A stretch of DNA of 50,549 nt from Pelagibacterium montanilacus (GCF_003992665.1 NZ_RZMX01000047.1:1-50549), one strand, 5' to 3'. Counted from the first letter of the stretch, positions 1-8,966 are shown. A program made the numbers and translations. Notes: generated by a model not told the origin, from the sequence alone.

Positions 1-1397
1 AGAATTTCCACTTGCGCACCTTCGCGGCGGAACTTGAGGATGATCATGTCGAGCGCCTGCACGCTGGAGATATCCCAGATATGGGCGCGGCTGACGTCGA
101 TTGTAACGGTGTCGAGCACTTCCTTGAAGTCGAAGGCGTTGGTGAACTCCTCGGCGGAAGCGAAGAATATCTGCCCTTCGACGCGATAGGTCCGGTGCTG
201 GCCATCGTCTGAGAGAACCGAGGTGATCCTGAAGATCTGCGAGATCTTCCAGGCAAAAAAGACCCCCGAGAGCATGACGCCAGCCAGAACCCCGATGGCG
301 AGGTTGTGGGTGTAGACCACGGTGACCACCGTCGCGAGCATCACGATCGAAGAGCTTTTGGGGTGGGATGTGAGGTTCTTGATCGAACTCCAGGAGAAGG
401 TGCCGATTGAAACCATGATCATGATAGCGACCAGCGCTGCCATGGGTATCTGGGTCACGAGGTCCCCGAGCACCAGCACCATGAAAAGCAGATAAATTCC
501 CGCAAGCAGGCTCGAGAGCCGCCCACGACCGCCGGATTTGACGTTGATGATCGACTGTCCGATCATCGCGCAGCCGGCCATGCCGCCGATAAAGCCGGTT
601 GCGGTATTGGCGATGCCCTGGCCGATGCACTCCTGGTTCTTGTCGGACTTGGTGTCGGTCAGATCGTCCACGATCTGGGCCGTCATCAGCGACTCGAGCA
701 GGCCCACCACCGCAACCGCTGCCGCATAGGGCAGGATGATCATCAGCGTCTCGAAGGTCAGCGGGATCTGCGGGATCAGGAACATGGGCAGCGTGTCGGG
801 CAGCGCACCCATGTCGCCCACCGTGCGCAGATCCATGCCCAGCGCCATGGCCAGCGCGGTCAGAACCACGATGCAGACCAGCGGCGAGGGAATGGCCTTG
901 GTGACGTAGGGGAAGAGGTAGATGATCGCGAGGCCGGCGGCGACCATCACATAGGTCAGCATCGACACATTGGTCAGCTCTGGCAACTGGGCCATGAAGA
1001 TCAGGATGGCCAGCGCGTTCACAAAGCCCGTCATCACCGAACGGGACACGAACCGCATCACCATGCCGAGCTTGAGAAACCCGGCGGCGATCTGGAGAAC
1101 GCCCGCCATAACCGTGGTGGCCAGCAGATACTCGAGCCCGTGATCGCGCACCAGCGTGACCATGAGAACCGCCGTTGCAGCGGTCGCCGCCGAGATCATG
1201 CCCGGGCGGCCGCCCACGAAGGCGATCAATACGGCAATGGAAAACGAAGCGTAGAGCCCGACACGCGGGTCGACGCCGGCAATGATGGAAAAAGCGATCG
1301 CTTCGGGAATGAGGGCCAGCGCCACGACGAGGCCGGAGATGGCATCGCCGCGGATATTGCCAAACCACTCGCGCTTGTACGCGGTGAGAGATGTCAT
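1..1397 (-). CDS. SulP family inorganic anion transporter (3' end beyond window)
   Basis: Inner-membrane SulP/SLC26-type transporter, probably for sulfate or another small anion such as bicarbonate; the substrate cannot be told from sequence. I read it from ATG at 1397 (begins [19 protein letters not shown]). The first helices contain the family pattern with [16 protein letters not shown] and [11 protein letters not shown]. Hydrophobic segments continue to about base 240. The last visible part, below base 210, reads as a STAS domain (strand-rich, with [20 protein letters not shown]), the cytosolic C-terminal domain typical of the family. About 465 residues are visible and the stop codon lies outside the window, so this is partial. 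It is divergent from the repressor gene at 1641, with a 243-bp shared upstream region. Confidence 0.9.
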   Translation of the reverse strand, partial: MTSLTAYKREWFGNIRGDAISGLVVALALIPEAIAFSIIAGVDPRVGLYASFSIAVLIAFVGGRPGMISAATAATAVLMVTLVRDHGLEYLLATTVMAGVLQIAAGFLKLGMVMRFVSRSVMTGFVNALAILIFMAQLPELTNVSMLTYVMVAAGLAIIYLFPYVTKAIPSPLVCIVVLTALAMALGMDLRTVGDMGALPDTLPMFLIPQIPLTFETLMIILPYAAAVAVVGLLESLMTAQIVDDLTDTKSDKNQECIGQGIANTATGFIGGMAGCAMIGQSIINVKSGGRGRLSSLLAGIYLLFMVLVLGDLVTQIPMAALVAIMIMVSIGTFSWSSIKNLTSHPKSSSIVMLATVVTVVYTHNLAIGVLAGVMLSGVFFAWKISQIFRITSVLSDDGQHRTYRVEGQIFFASAEEFTNAFDFKEVLDTVTIDVSRAHIWDISSVQALDMIILKFRREGAQVEI

Positions 1398-1612
1398 GAT
1401 TTTTATGGTTCCAACAGGCAGGAGGACGGCGCTGTTTGAGCGCGGTGCTGTGTTCTGTGTGCTGGTTGCCGAGGGATAGGCGCCCGGAGAAGCCACCCGG
1501 CGTTTCCGCCAAGTCCAATTTACGCCACAGTCTTTGCCTGCAGAATTCCCGGCGCGCAAGTCATACTTGCCATGCACCAGGCTCATGGCAGGTAAATATT
1601 ACATCTTTCCTT

Positions 1613-1632
1613 ATCCTCCCCCGGGGGATATG
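1613..1632. promoter_or_regulatory. Candidate CsoR/RcnR-type operator
   Basis: The stretch TATCCTCCCCCGGGGGATAT contains the perfect palindrome CCCCCGGGGG (1618-1627) flanked by AT-rich TAT/ATA ends, the layout of operators bound by CsoR/RcnR-family tetramers. It sits 8-28 bp before the ATG of a CsoR/RcnR-family gene and overlaps the G-rich stretch that would be its ribosome binding site, so binding could block transcription of the repressor and the exporter behind it. Operator identity is inferred from position and shape only. Confidence 0.6.
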
Positions 1633-1640
1633 AATGCGCC

Positions 1641-1919
1641 ATGAGCACATCGACACCCCACCAGTCCCACCCTGCCATCGTCAAACGCCTCAAGCGGGCC
1701 GGCGGGCATCTCAACTCGGTCGTGCAGATGATCGAAGAGGGCCGGTCGTGCCTTGAGATCGCCCAGCAACTGCACGCGGTGGAAAAGGCCATCGGGCAGG
1801 CCAAGAAGACATTGATCCACGATCACCTCGACCACTGCCTCGTCGATGCCACAGAGGGGCTCGATCCGGCACACCGAGACGAGATCGAACAATTCCGTTC
1901 CATCGCCAAATACCTTTGA
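1641..1919 (+). CDS. CsoR/RcnR-family metal-sensing repressor (NreA-like)
   Basis: All-helical DUF156 repressor of 92 residues, the usual family size. The metal-site fingerprint is visible: C37, H62 and C66, with the core RLKRAGGHLNSV and LIHDHLDHC. The Cys-His-Cys pattern is that of Cu(I)-sensing CsoR, but close relatives (NreA) are paired with nickel exporters, and further His residues (H7, H10, H65) could shift specificity. The downstream MFS exporter begins 8 bp after the stop and has a His-rich tail, so this is a self-regulated metal-efflux operon in which metal binding would release the repressor from the palindrome at 1613-1632. Nickel/cobalt is favoured by the NreB-like partner; copper remains possible. 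Confidence 0.85.
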   Translation: MSTSTPHQSHPAIVKRLKRAGGHLNSVVQMIEEGRSCLEIAQQLHAVEKAIGQAKKTLIHDHLDHCLVDATEGLDPAHRDEIEQFRSIAKYL

Positions 1920-1927
1920 GGCCGACC

Positions 1928-3244
1928 ATGTTCGCCATTCTGGCCAATCGCACCTATCGGCACCTCTTTGGCGCCCAGATCGTCGCCCTGATCGGCACCG
2001 GCCTTGCCACGGTCGCTCTCGGGCTTCTGGCCTTCGCACTTGCCGGCGAGAACGCGGGTATCGTTCTGGGCACTGCCCTTGCGATCAAGATGATCGCCAA
2101 CGTGGCCATAGCGCCGGTCGCCGCGGCGTTCGCGGAGCGCGTGCCCCGCAGGGCCATGCTGGTGACCCTGGACGTGGTGCGTGCCGGCGTCGCGGTCTTT
2201 CTGCCTTTCGTGACCGAGATCTGGCAGGTCTATGTCCTGATCTTCGTTCTGCAATCGGCATCGGCGAGCTTCACGCCCACCTTCCAGGCCACGATTCCCG
2301 ATATTCTTCCCGACGAGCGCGAGTACACCCGCGCGCTCTCGCTCTCCCGGCTGGCCTATGACCTCGAGAGCGTGGTGAGCCCGCTTCTGGCTGCGGCGCT
2401 CCTGACCGTCATCACCTTCAACAGCCTGTTTGCCGGAACCGCGCTCGGCTTTCTGGCCTCCGCGCTCCTCGTGCTCTCGGTGCGCCTGCCCAGCCCCCGC
2501 CCCTCCGAGCCGCGCGGCATTTATGACCGCACCACCAGAGGCATCCGCATCTACCTCAAGACCCCGCGTCTGCGCGGGCTGCTGGCGATCAACCTCGCGG
2601 CAGCCGCAGCCGGAGCCATGGTGATCGTCAATACCGTGGTGCTGGTGCAGGGGCGCTTTGGCCTTGGCCAGCAGGATACGGCCCTGGCGCTGACTGCGTT
2701 CGGCGCGGGATCGATGCTCGCGGCCTTCGCGCTCCCATCGCTGCTCGACCGCTTCCCCGAGCGGCCGGTGATGCTCTGGGCGGCCACCATTGCGGCCACG
2801 CTGATGGCGGCGGGCGCGCTCATGCCCGACTTCCCTGCCCTCCTTGCCCTCTGGCTCGCGGTGGGCGCAGCCTATTCGGCGGCGCTGACGCCCTCGGGAC
2901 GGCTTTTGCGCCGCTCCGCGCACCCCGAAGACCGGCCGGCGGTGTTTGCCGCGCAGTTCGCGCTCTCCCATGCGTGCTGGCTCGTGACCTACCCACTGGT
3001 CGGCTGGCTGGGCGCGAGCGCGGGGCTTGGCGCAGCCTTTTTCGTCATGGCGCTGGTTGGGGCCCTGGGCGTGGCCACAGCGCTGCGGGTCTGGCCGCGC
3101 GAGGATCCGGAAGTGCTCGCCCACACCCATGACGACCTCGACCCCGACCACCCCCATATTGCCGGAGCGCGCGCCACGGCCCACGGGCATCGCCACAGCC
3201 ATGCCTATGTGATCGATGCCCATCACGTGTCATGGCCCGCGTGA
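1928..3244 (+). CDS. MFS metal exporter with His-rich C-terminus (NreB-like)
   Basis: Major facilitator superfamily protein of 438 residues with about 12 hydrophobic segments ending near residue 395. Residues 399-438 form a cytosolic tail with ten His residues, for example HTHDDLDPDHPH and HGHRHSH. A His-rich C-terminal tail on an MFS exporter next to an NreA-type repressor is the arrangement of nreAB nickel resistance, so export of Ni (or Co) is the best guess. I chose ATG at 1928 because GAGG overlapping the upstream stop codon gives a ribosome binding site 7 nt before it; an upstream TTG at 1916 would overlap the repressor gene. Translation is probably coupled to the repressor. Confidence 0.8.
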   Translation: MFAILANRTYRHLFGAQIVALIGTGLATVALGLLAFALAGENAGIVLGTALAIKMIANVAIAPVAAAFAERVPRRAMLVTLDVVRAGVAVFLPFVTEIWQVYVLIFVLQSASASFTPTFQATIPDILPDEREYTRALSLSRLAYDLESVVSPLLAAALLTVITFNSLFAGTALGFLASALLVLSVRLPSPRPSEPRGIYDRTTRGIRIYLKTPRLRGLLAINLAAAAAGAMVIVNTVVLVQGRFGLGQQDTALALTAFGAGSMLAAFALPSLLDRFPERPVMLWAATIAATLMAAGALMPDFPALLALWLAVGAAYSAALTPSGRLLRRSAHPEDRPAVFAAQFALSHACWLVTYPLVGWLGASAGLGAAFFVMALVGALGVATALRVWPREDPEVLAHTHDDLDPDHPHIAGARATAHGHRHSHAYVIDAHHVSWPA

Positions 3245-3326
3245 TCTTCAGCCGATCGCAGGCTGACAAGCGCTGGCCGACCCGTTAAGCGGAAGCCTGA
3301 CAGATGCCCTTGATACGAGAAGCACA

Positions 3327-3983
3327 ATGCTGGCCTGGAACGAACTGGACCGCGCCCGCGTCCCCGAGGGGGATGAATTGCGGCTCATGCAAAGGGGCGA
3401 GGAATTCTCGATCTTCGCCGGCGCGATCGAACTGATGAACAGCCGCCGGGGTCGGTCCGAGGAGCAGTTGGCGATCCTCGCGGCGGATCGGATTGAAAAA
3501 ATCCAGCCAGCCCGGATCCTGATCGGCGGGCTCGGCATGGGATTTACACTGCGCGCGGCGCTAGGCCATTTTCCGCCACGCTCGGAGGTCATCGTCGCTG
3601 AACTGGTGCCGGAGGTGATCGCCTGGGCACGTGGGCCGCTGGCGGGCGTGCATGGGGAGAGCCTCGATGCGCCGGGCGTTTCGCTCCGGCAGGCAGACGT
3701 CGCCAACGAGATCGGGCAGAGCGGGCCGTTCGACGCGATCCTGCTCGATGTCGACAACGGTCCCGACGGGCTCTCCCGGCAGGCCAATGACCGGCTCTAC
3801 GACGCGAAAGGCCTGGCCGCAGCCCGCGCCGCGCTGACGCCGGGCGGGGTTCTCGCCATATGGTCGGCTGCGCCTGACCGGGCTTTCGTCAAACGCCTCG
3901 ACCAGGCCAGGCTCGCCGTCGAGGAAGTCCGCGTCCGGGCCGGCGGCGCCCGCCATATCGTCTGGCTGGCCAGCAGGCGGTAA
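3327..3983 (+). CDS. Spermidine-synthase-like class I methyltransferase fold protein
   Basis: 218-residue cytosolic protein with a Rossmann SAM-type nucleotide-binding core: GGLGMGFT at residues 67-74 is motif I, followed by the acidic strand end VIVAELVPEV (about 88-97) and a later AILLDVDNGPDG segment like the catalytic-loop region of spermidine synthase homologues. The substrate cannot be assigned; such short proteins are usually annotated as spermidine-synthase-like and many are uncharacterised. It is separated from the exporter by 82 bp and converges on the sugar operon, from which it is separated by a hairpin. Nothing indicates a link to either neighbour. Confidence 0.7.
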   Translation: MLAWNELDRARVPEGDELRLMQRGEEFSIFAGAIELMNSRRGRSEEQLAILAADRIEKIQPARILIGGLGMGFTLRAALGHFPPRSEVIVAELVPEVIAWARGPLAGVHGESLDAPGVSLRQADVANEIGQSGPFDAILLDVDNGPDGLSRQANDRLYDAKGLAAARAALTPGGVLAIWSAAPDRAFVKRLDQARLAVEEVRVRAGGARHIVWLASRR

Positions 3984-3988
3984 ACGCC

Positions 3989-4014
3989 GAGCGGGCCACG
4001 GGCCGGCCCCGCTC
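3989..4014. terminator. Hairpin between convergent genes
   Basis: GAGCGGG at 3989-3995 pairs with CCCGCTC at 4008-4014; the loop is GC-rich and can pair further. It lies exactly between the ends of the methyltransferase gene (3983) and the SIS gene (4013), overlapping the SIS stop codon. On the plus strand it is followed only by a short T run (AGTTTG), so it is a weak bidirectional terminator candidate. Confidence 0.4.
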
Positions 4015-5029
4015 AGTTTGCCATGGCGGCCGATTGGGCCTCGAGATGCGCGGGGCCGTTCGCCCGCCCGGCACGCGGCTCTTCGAGTTCGAGCCCGAGC
4101 GCGCCGAACACCTTAAAGCACAGGTGCTGGACCCGGAACGTCATGTCGAACAGCCCGCCATAAGCGCTTTCCGGCGTGCCGGTCACCAGCGTTTCGGGCG
4201 CGATGACCGAGGTGGCGCACAGGGGTGCAAAGGCGCGGGCAATTTCCTGGCCGCGCTTGTGCCCGGCGGGCGTGGAGGCTAGCACGAAAAGCGCGTCATC
4301 GGGCTCGAGCATGAAATTCATCCCGTGGATGAAATTCTCGGTTTCCTCGGCCATCGCCGTCAGCCCGCCCGCTTCGTGGAACTTGGCGGCGGCGAACTTC
4401 GCGGAGCCCAGATCGGCCCCGGCGCCGAGGAAAATCGCCTTGCCATCGGCCTTCCAGGTCCGGGCGGCGGGCGCGACAGCCGCTTCGGCGACCCGGAGCA
4501 TGTCGGGCAGTTGCGCGGCCACGTCGCAGAACCCGGCGCCCTCGCGCCCCGAAAGGGCCCGCGCCACTTCGGCCAGCGCAACGAGGGTGACGCCATAATC
4601 GAGCGTATGGGGCGTCTTGCGGGAGATGGGGGTATAGGGCAGCACGATGGTCTGGTCGGAAGTCTGGGCGAGCGCGCTTTCCCCCTTGCAGGTGACGGAA
4701 ATCACCCGCGCGCCCGTCTCGCGCGCGACCCGGGCAGCCTCGACCGTGCGCCTCGTGCCCCCCGATATCGAGGAGAGGACCACAGTGTCACCGGCAGAGA
4801 GGGGTGTGAAACACGCGATCTCCATCGCCGTGCGCACGTCCACCTCAAGGCCGAGCGCCCTCGACACATCGGCCAAAGCGAGCGGCGCGAAGGCGGAATC
4901 CCCGCAGCCCCCAGCAAAGACACGGCCCTGGGCAGCGCCGATGGCGGCACAGGCCGCGGCCAGTGTGTTCTGGAGGTCAGGCAGCACCACCGCCTGGGCG
5001 GTGATTTCCCGTTCCATGGTGCTGGTCAT
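4013..5029 (-). CDS. Double-SIS-domain phosphosugar isomerase/deaminase-like protein
   Basis: 338-residue cytosolic protein of the SIS superfamily, which binds phosphosugars and catalyses aldose-ketose isomerisation or amino-sugar deamination (AgaS, FrlB, GlmS C-terminal half). Two SIS units are visible: the first has VVLSSISGGTRRT (phosphosugar-binding Ser/Thr loop), the second starts around AIFLGAGADLGSAK and carries AEETENFIHG, matching the Glu/His segment of GlmS-type enzymes. It is the last gene of the sugar operon; its ATG (5029) overlaps the upstream stop by 4 bp (ATGA) and has GGAGAG as ribosome binding site. The substrate is unknown and is presumably a phosphorylated product of the two PfkB kinases of the same operon. 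Confidence 0.8.
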   Translation of the reverse strand: MTSTMEREITAQAVVLPDLQNTLAAACAAIGAAQGRVFAGGCGDSAFAPLALADVSRALGLEVDVRTAMEIACFTPLSAGDTVVLSSISGGTRRTVEAARVARETGARVISVTCKGESALAQTSDQTIVLPYTPISRKTPHTLDYGVTLVALAEVARALSGREGAGFCDVAAQLPDMLRVAEAAVAPAARTWKADGKAIFLGAGADLGSAKFAAAKFHEAGGLTAMAEETENFIHGMNFMLEPDDALFVLASTPAGHKRGQEIARAFAPLCATSVIAPETLVTGTPESAYGGLFDMTFRVQHLCFKVFGALGLELEEPRAGRANGPAHLEAQSAAMAN

Positions 5030-6006
5030 GCGGGCTCTCCCTTGTCCATATCAAACATCTCGCGCCCCAGCGCCCAGATCGCCGCCGGGGGAACCGGGCC
5101 GTGCTCGGTCAGGATCGAGGTGACGAGATTGGCCGGGATCACCTCGAGTTCGGGGGCCCGGGTGGTGACGGTCTCGATGCCCGGCATATCGATGCCAGTC
5201 TTGAGGACCCCATCATAGGTCCGAATGGCAGGGGATGGCCGGTGCCCGCCATAGCTGCGGCGATCGAGCTTGAGCATGTCTGTGGCGCCGTATATCTCCA
5301 CGCCCATCGGACCGGCCAGCCGGGCGATCATGCGGCTGCCGATGGTGTTGAGAAAGCTGCCGTCCGCGCGCAGGGTCTCGATCCCGAACAGCGCCGCGTC
5401 GCAGGCCTGCATGCCATGCTCGATGGCAGCATCGGGGATGAAGGACACCGAAAGCCCCGCGGGCAGGAAATCCTCGAGATAGCGCGCGCCCCCGGCGATG
5501 GCCCTGCTTTCGGGCACGACGAGTTCAAAGGCCTGGCCGTCTTTGGCCATGGCGATGACGATGGCGGCCACCGTGCTCGAATAGTCGAAGGCGAGGATGC
5601 CGCGCGCGCCCGAAAGATGGCTGACGGCGGACGCCACAAGGCGCTGCTTGCGTTCGGCAGCGCTGGCGTCCCAGCGGGCGATCCTCTCGCGCAACTCCCG
5701 GGCCTGCTCGGCCGCGGGGACCGCATCGAGCCCGGCGAGCAGCAATTGGAGATTGTTGCCGATCACCGGGGTGTCGTGTCCGCGGGTCCGGGCGATGAAC
5801 CCGGCGACCAGACGGGCGCGCTCGACCCCGTCCTCATGGGTTTCGATCAGGTGCGCCATCAACTCGTTGGAGAGCTTGACGTGCCGGCTTGCGCCAAGGA
5901 CGCCCTCGTCCACGATCTGCCAGAGATAGTGCATCGTCGTATCGTCGGGTGCCGCAAGCCCCAGCTCCTGCAATTCGGCGGCGTGCTCATGGCGGCGTTC
6001 AGGCAT
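5026..6006 (-). CDS. eIF-2B alpha/beta/delta-family protein, sugar-phosphate isomerase-like, atypical active site
   Basis: 326 residues. The family includes methylthioribose-1-phosphate isomerase (MtnA), ribose-1,5-bisphosphate isomerase and eIF2B regulatory subunits. The C-terminal half shows the family pattern: FDYSST at 140-145, VPESRA at 165-170, GIETLRADGSFLNTIGS at 208-224 and LEVIPANLVTSILTE near 287-301. Known isomerases use a Cys in the position about where FDYSST lies and an Asp in a G-A-D motif; here I see Asp/Tyr and Glu (GIE, E210). The catalytic pair is therefore apparently replaced, by eye alignment only. It sits inside a sugar transport/kinase operon, overlapping both neighbours (8 bp upstream, 4 bp downstream), so a metabolic or sugar-phosphate-sensing role is more likely than translation. 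Confidence 0.75.
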   Translation of the reverse strand: MPERRHEHAAELQELGLAAPDDTTMHYLWQIVDEGVLGASRHVKLSNELMAHLIETHEDGVERARLVAGFIARTRGHDTPVIGNNLQLLLAGLDAVPAAEQARELRERIARWDASAAERKQRLVASAVSHLSGARGILAFDYSSTVAAIVIAMAKDGQAFELVVPESRAIAGGARYLEDFLPAGLSVSFIPDAAIEHGMQACDAALFGIETLRADGSFLNTIGSRMIARLAGPMGVEIYGATDMLKLDRRSYGGHRPSPAIRTYDGVLKTGIDMPGIETVTTRAPELEVIPANLVTSILTEHGPVPPAAIWALGREMFDMDKGEPA

Positions 6007-6949
6007 GGTATTCTCCGGCAGCTCGGGCGGGTGCGGCCACCCTTGGACGGTTTCTGGCGATGAAGGCCTCGACGGCCTCGCGCCCGGGCATGGCGGTCTG
6101 TGACCCCACTTCGAGCGTGGTCAGCGCGGCAGCGGCGTTGGCGAAGGTCATCGCGTCGACCGGGTCGAGGCCCGTCTTCCGCCCCACGAGATAGGCCGCG
6201 GCAAAGCAATCTCCCGCCCCGGTGGTGTCCACCGACGGCACGGCAAAGCCCGGTGCGTCCTCGATGCGCCCGTCGTGATGGCGCCGCGCGCCCTCGGCCC
6301 CCAGCGTCACGATGATTTCCCCGTTCGCGCGCAGATGACCTGTGCCCAGCGGTTCGCCCAGCGCCTGCCCCGCGCTTCTGTAGGCTTCACGGTTGAGAAA
6401 CAGCGTATCGACCTGTTCGAGCACGCCCCGCAGCGCACTGGGTGCGCGGATGATGTCGGGCGGCTCGAGATCGAGCGAGGTGGACATGCCGTTCGCCGTG
6501 GCCATGGCGAGCGCCTTGTGGGCCAGCGTGGGGCGTCCGAAGGTCGTGTGCAGATGTCCCACATCGGCAAAGGCGGCGTCGGAAAGGTCCTCGGGCTCGG
6601 GCAGATAGGCCCCGGTCTCAAGCTTGATCAGCGATTTCTCGCCCGAAGGCGATAGCAGGACCACGCACATGAAGGTCTTGGCGTCCTCGCGGTGGACGAG
6701 GTGATCGCAATCCACGCCCTCGCGCTCGATGGCCCCGACCGCGAACCGGCCCGCGTCATCCCCGCCGACCGCCGCGAGCAGGCGGCTCGAGAGCCCCAGC
6801 CGCGCAACGGCAACCGCTGAATTGGCCGACATGCCGCCGGGCATCAGCCCGTGGTCCTGGCCGCTGACCTTCTGGTCGAAGCCGGGCACGGAGGACACGG
6901 AGATGAACATGTCGACGTCGAGGTCGCCGATACACAGAACGTCGATCAT
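5999..6949 (-). CDS. PfkB-family carbohydrate kinase
   Basis: 316-residue ribokinase-type kinase that would phosphorylate a sugar, sugar phosphate or nucleoside with ATP. The N-terminal substrate signature is MPGGMSANSAVAVARLG (36-52), and the ATP/catalytic signature is DTTGAGDCFAAAY from 241, with D247 as the expected base. Start ATG at 6949 lies 5 bp after the permease stop, with AAGG upstream. It is the second PfkB domain of this operon; the first is fused to a LacI DNA-binding domain. Two kinases plus two isomerase-like proteins suggest two successive phosphorylation and rearrangement steps on the imported compound. The substrate is not identifiable. Confidence 0.9.
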   Translation of the reverse strand: MIDVLCIGDLDVDMFISVSSVPGFDQKVSGQDHGLMPGGMSANSAVAVARLGLSSRLLAAVGGDDAGRFAVGAIEREGVDCDHLVHREDAKTFMCVVLLSPSGEKSLIKLETGAYLPEPEDLSDAAFADVGHLHTTFGRPTLAHKALAMATANGMSTSLDLEPPDIIRAPSALRGVLEQVDTLFLNREAYRSAGQALGEPLGTGHLRANGEIIVTLGAEGARRHHDGRIEDAPGFAVPSVDTTGAGDCFAAAYLVGRKTGLDPVDAMTFANAAAALTTLEVGSQTAMPGREAVEAFIARNRPRVAAPARAAGEYHA

Positions 6950-6954
6950 CGCGC

Positions 6955-7938
6955 TCAGGCCTTAAACGAGAGGAGTTTACGCCAGTCCCGGACCTGGGAC
7001 ACCGAGGCGATGAGCAGCACGCCGATCACCCCGAGCTGCCAGGCGGCCGAAATGTTGGCCAGTTGCAGCCCGATCTGGAGCGTGGTGATGATCAGGATGG
7101 CAAGGATCGTGCCCGGAATGCCGCCTGTGCCCCCGAAGATGTAGGTTCCGCCCAACACCGCGATGGTGACGGCGAGAAGCTCCATGCCGTCCCCGGCATC
7201 GGGGCGGGCCGCAAGGAACCAGGAGAGCGCGATGACGCTGCCGAGCGCCGAGAGGATACCGGAAAGGACATAGAGCCCGACCCTGATCCTGACCACCGGC
7301 AGGCCAGTGAGGTGGGCGGCGCGATCGTCATTGCCGCACGCCACGATGTGCCGGCCCACCGTCGTGCGGGTGAGCATGACGTGAAGCACGATGGCCACGG
7401 GCACGAGCACGAAGAGTACCGAATTGGGCATCCCGAGGGTGCGCCCCTGCCCCAGCCAGGCGAACTCGGGCGGGAACCCGCCGATGGGACGCCCGCCCGT
7501 GGTCGCGATCGCCAGCCCGCCAAAGGCGAACATGGTCGCGAGCGTCGCCATAAGCGAGGGAATGCGCAGCACATTGACGAGCACGCCGTTGACCAGACCC
7601 AGGAGGGCGCCGAACACGATGCCCGCGCCGCAGGCGAGCCAGATATCGACCCCGATGGAAAAGAGCGCACCCACGGCCACCCCGACCAGCGAGACGATCG
7701 AGCCGACCGAGAGATCGATCCCCGGTCCTCCAGCGAGAATGACGAGGGTCTGGCCCAGCCCGAGCAACCCCAGAATGGGCAGGTATTGCAGGATGAAGGG
7801 CACGGTGCTCGCCTGCAGGAAATAGGGCGAGAGCAGGCTCATGATGACGATCGCGAGGATCCAGAGCCCCAGGAGCACGAAGACGCGCATCCGCAAGGGG
7901 TCGCTGGCGCGAAACTGGCGAGGTTCTGGCGTACTCAT
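6955..7938 (-). CDS. Sugar ABC transporter permease (RbsC-type), second copy
   Basis: 327-residue inner-membrane permease of the carbohydrate uptake transporter-2 class (ribose/xylose/fructose type). It has about nine to ten hydrophobic segments and the family signature LVILAGGPGIDLSVGSIVSLVG, where IDLSVG is diagnostic. The start ATG at 7938 overlaps the stop of the preceding permease by 4 bp (ATGA), so it is translationally coupled. The two permeases are clearly different sequences and would form a heterodimer with the single-domain ATPase at 10033-10785. The C-terminus VSQVRDWRKLLSFKA is cytosolic. Confidence 0.92.
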   Translation of the reverse strand: MSTPEPRQFRASDPLRMRVFVLLGLWILAIVIMSLLSPYFLQASTVPFILQYLPILGLLGLGQTLVILAGGPGIDLSVGSIVSLVGVAVGALFSIGVDIWLACGAGIVFGALLGLVNGVLVNVLRIPSLMATLATMFAFGGLAIATTGGRPIGGFPPEFAWLGQGRTLGMPNSVLFVLVPVAIVLHVMLTRTTVGRHIVACGNDDRAAHLTGLPVVRIRVGLYVLSGILSALGSVIALSWFLAARPDAGDGMELLAVTIAVLGGTYIFGGTGGIPGTILAILIITTLQIGLQLANISAAWQLGVIGVLLIASVSQVRDWRKLLSFKA

Positions 7939-8915
7939 ATTGCCCTCGGATTGTTGCGGTTGCGGACCGCATCCACGGTCAGGACCACGATCAGCAGCGA
8001 GCCGATGATGACGGTTTCCCACAGCGAGGAGACCCCCGTGAGCACCAGACCGTTCTGCATGATGCGGATGAACACCACGCCCAGCAGCGTGCCCAGGAGG
8101 CTGCCGACGCCGCCCCTGATGTTGGTGCCGCCCAGAATGGTCGCGGCGATGGCTTCGAGCGCGATGGTGGTGCCGATGTTGATCTCGACATTGCGCATGC
8201 GTGCTACATAGAGCAGCGCGGCGAGCCCTGCGAGAAAGCCCAGCATGGCGTAGGTCGCGATCTTGGTGCGGTCGACATTGATGCCCACCAGCCTGGCGGC
8301 CTGTTCGTCGCAGCCGATGGCGTAGATGTGGTTGCCGAAGGCCAGCTTGCGCAGGATGATCCACATCAGCCCGTAGACGAAGAACAGCACGATCGCGGCG
8401 GCGGGCACGAACCCCACCCAGCCATTCACCAGCGGCGAGAGCGTGGCGGGCAGGCCCGCGATCCACGAGCCGCCGATGACGAGGAACATTACGGCAGAGA
8501 AGATGTACATCGAGCCCAGCGTCGCGATGATCGGGGGAACCTTGAGCTTGGTGGTGACGAACCCGTTCACCGCGCCGAGCGCGGTTCCGGCCATCAGCCC
8601 CAGCGGCGAGACGATATAGACCGGCAGGCCCGCCTGATAGGCCTTGCCGATGACGATGGCCGACACGGCCAGGATACCGCCCACGCTGACGTCGATCCCG
8701 CCCATGATGATCACGAGCGTCATCCCGGCGGAAACGATACCCAGCTCCAGGCCCGCCCGCATCGTCTGAACAAGATTGTTGACCGACAGGAAGTAGGGGG
8801 AAGCGAGGGTGAAATAGGCGCCGGCCACGAGGATCGCCGCGAGCAGCGCGAGTTCGCGCGAGCCGGTCGGCGATACAAATCGGAGCGCCGGCCGTGTATC
8901 TGCTTGTGTTGCCAT
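7935..8915 (-). CDS. Sugar ABC transporter permease (RbsC-type), first copy
   Basis: 326-residue CUT2-class permease with about ten hydrophobic segments and the signature LVIIMGGIDVSVGGILAVSAI. A second family motif, EAIAATILGGTNIRGGVGS, is close to the C-terminus as expected. I start at ATG 8915 (MATQADTRPALRF) because GAGGAT lies 7 nt upstream; an in-frame upstream start at 8951 would run into the hairpin between this gene and the binding-protein gene. It partners with the next permease and the ATPase upstream. Confidence 0.92.
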   Translation of the reverse strand: MATQADTRPALRFVSPTGSRELALLAAILVAGAYFTLASPYFLSVNNLVQTMRAGLELGIVSAGMTLVIIMGGIDVSVGGILAVSAIVIGKAYQAGLPVYIVSPLGLMAGTALGAVNGFVTTKLKVPPIIATLGSMYIFSAVMFLVIGGSWIAGLPATLSPLVNGWVGFVPAAAIVLFFVYGLMWIILRKLAFGNHIYAIGCDEQAARLVGINVDRTKIATYAMLGFLAGLAALLYVARMRNVEINIGTTIALEAIAATILGGTNIRGGVGSLLGTLLGVVFIRIMQNGLVLTGVSSLWETVIIGSLLIVVLTVDAVRNRNNPRAI

Positions 8916-8936
8916 CAAGGATCCTCGGGATTTGGG

Positions 8937-8966
8937 CCGGCTCGCCCGCATATGGGGGCGAGCCGG
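8937..8966 (-). promoter_or_regulatory. Intercistronic hairpin after the binding-protein gene
   Basis: CCGGCTCGCCC (8937-8947) pairs perfectly over 11 bp with GGGCGAGCCGG (8956-8966), with an 8-nt loop, in the 74-bp gap between binding protein and permease genes. No T run follows on the minus strand, so it is not a standard terminator. Stem-loops at this place commonly protect the upstream mRNA from 3' decay and raise binding-protein levels over permeases; that role is inferred. Confidence 0.6.

Noticed and set aside
1823-3226. 467-codon open frame opposite the MFS exporter
   Set aside because: Arg/Gly/His-rich antisense frame with no membrane or enzyme pattern.
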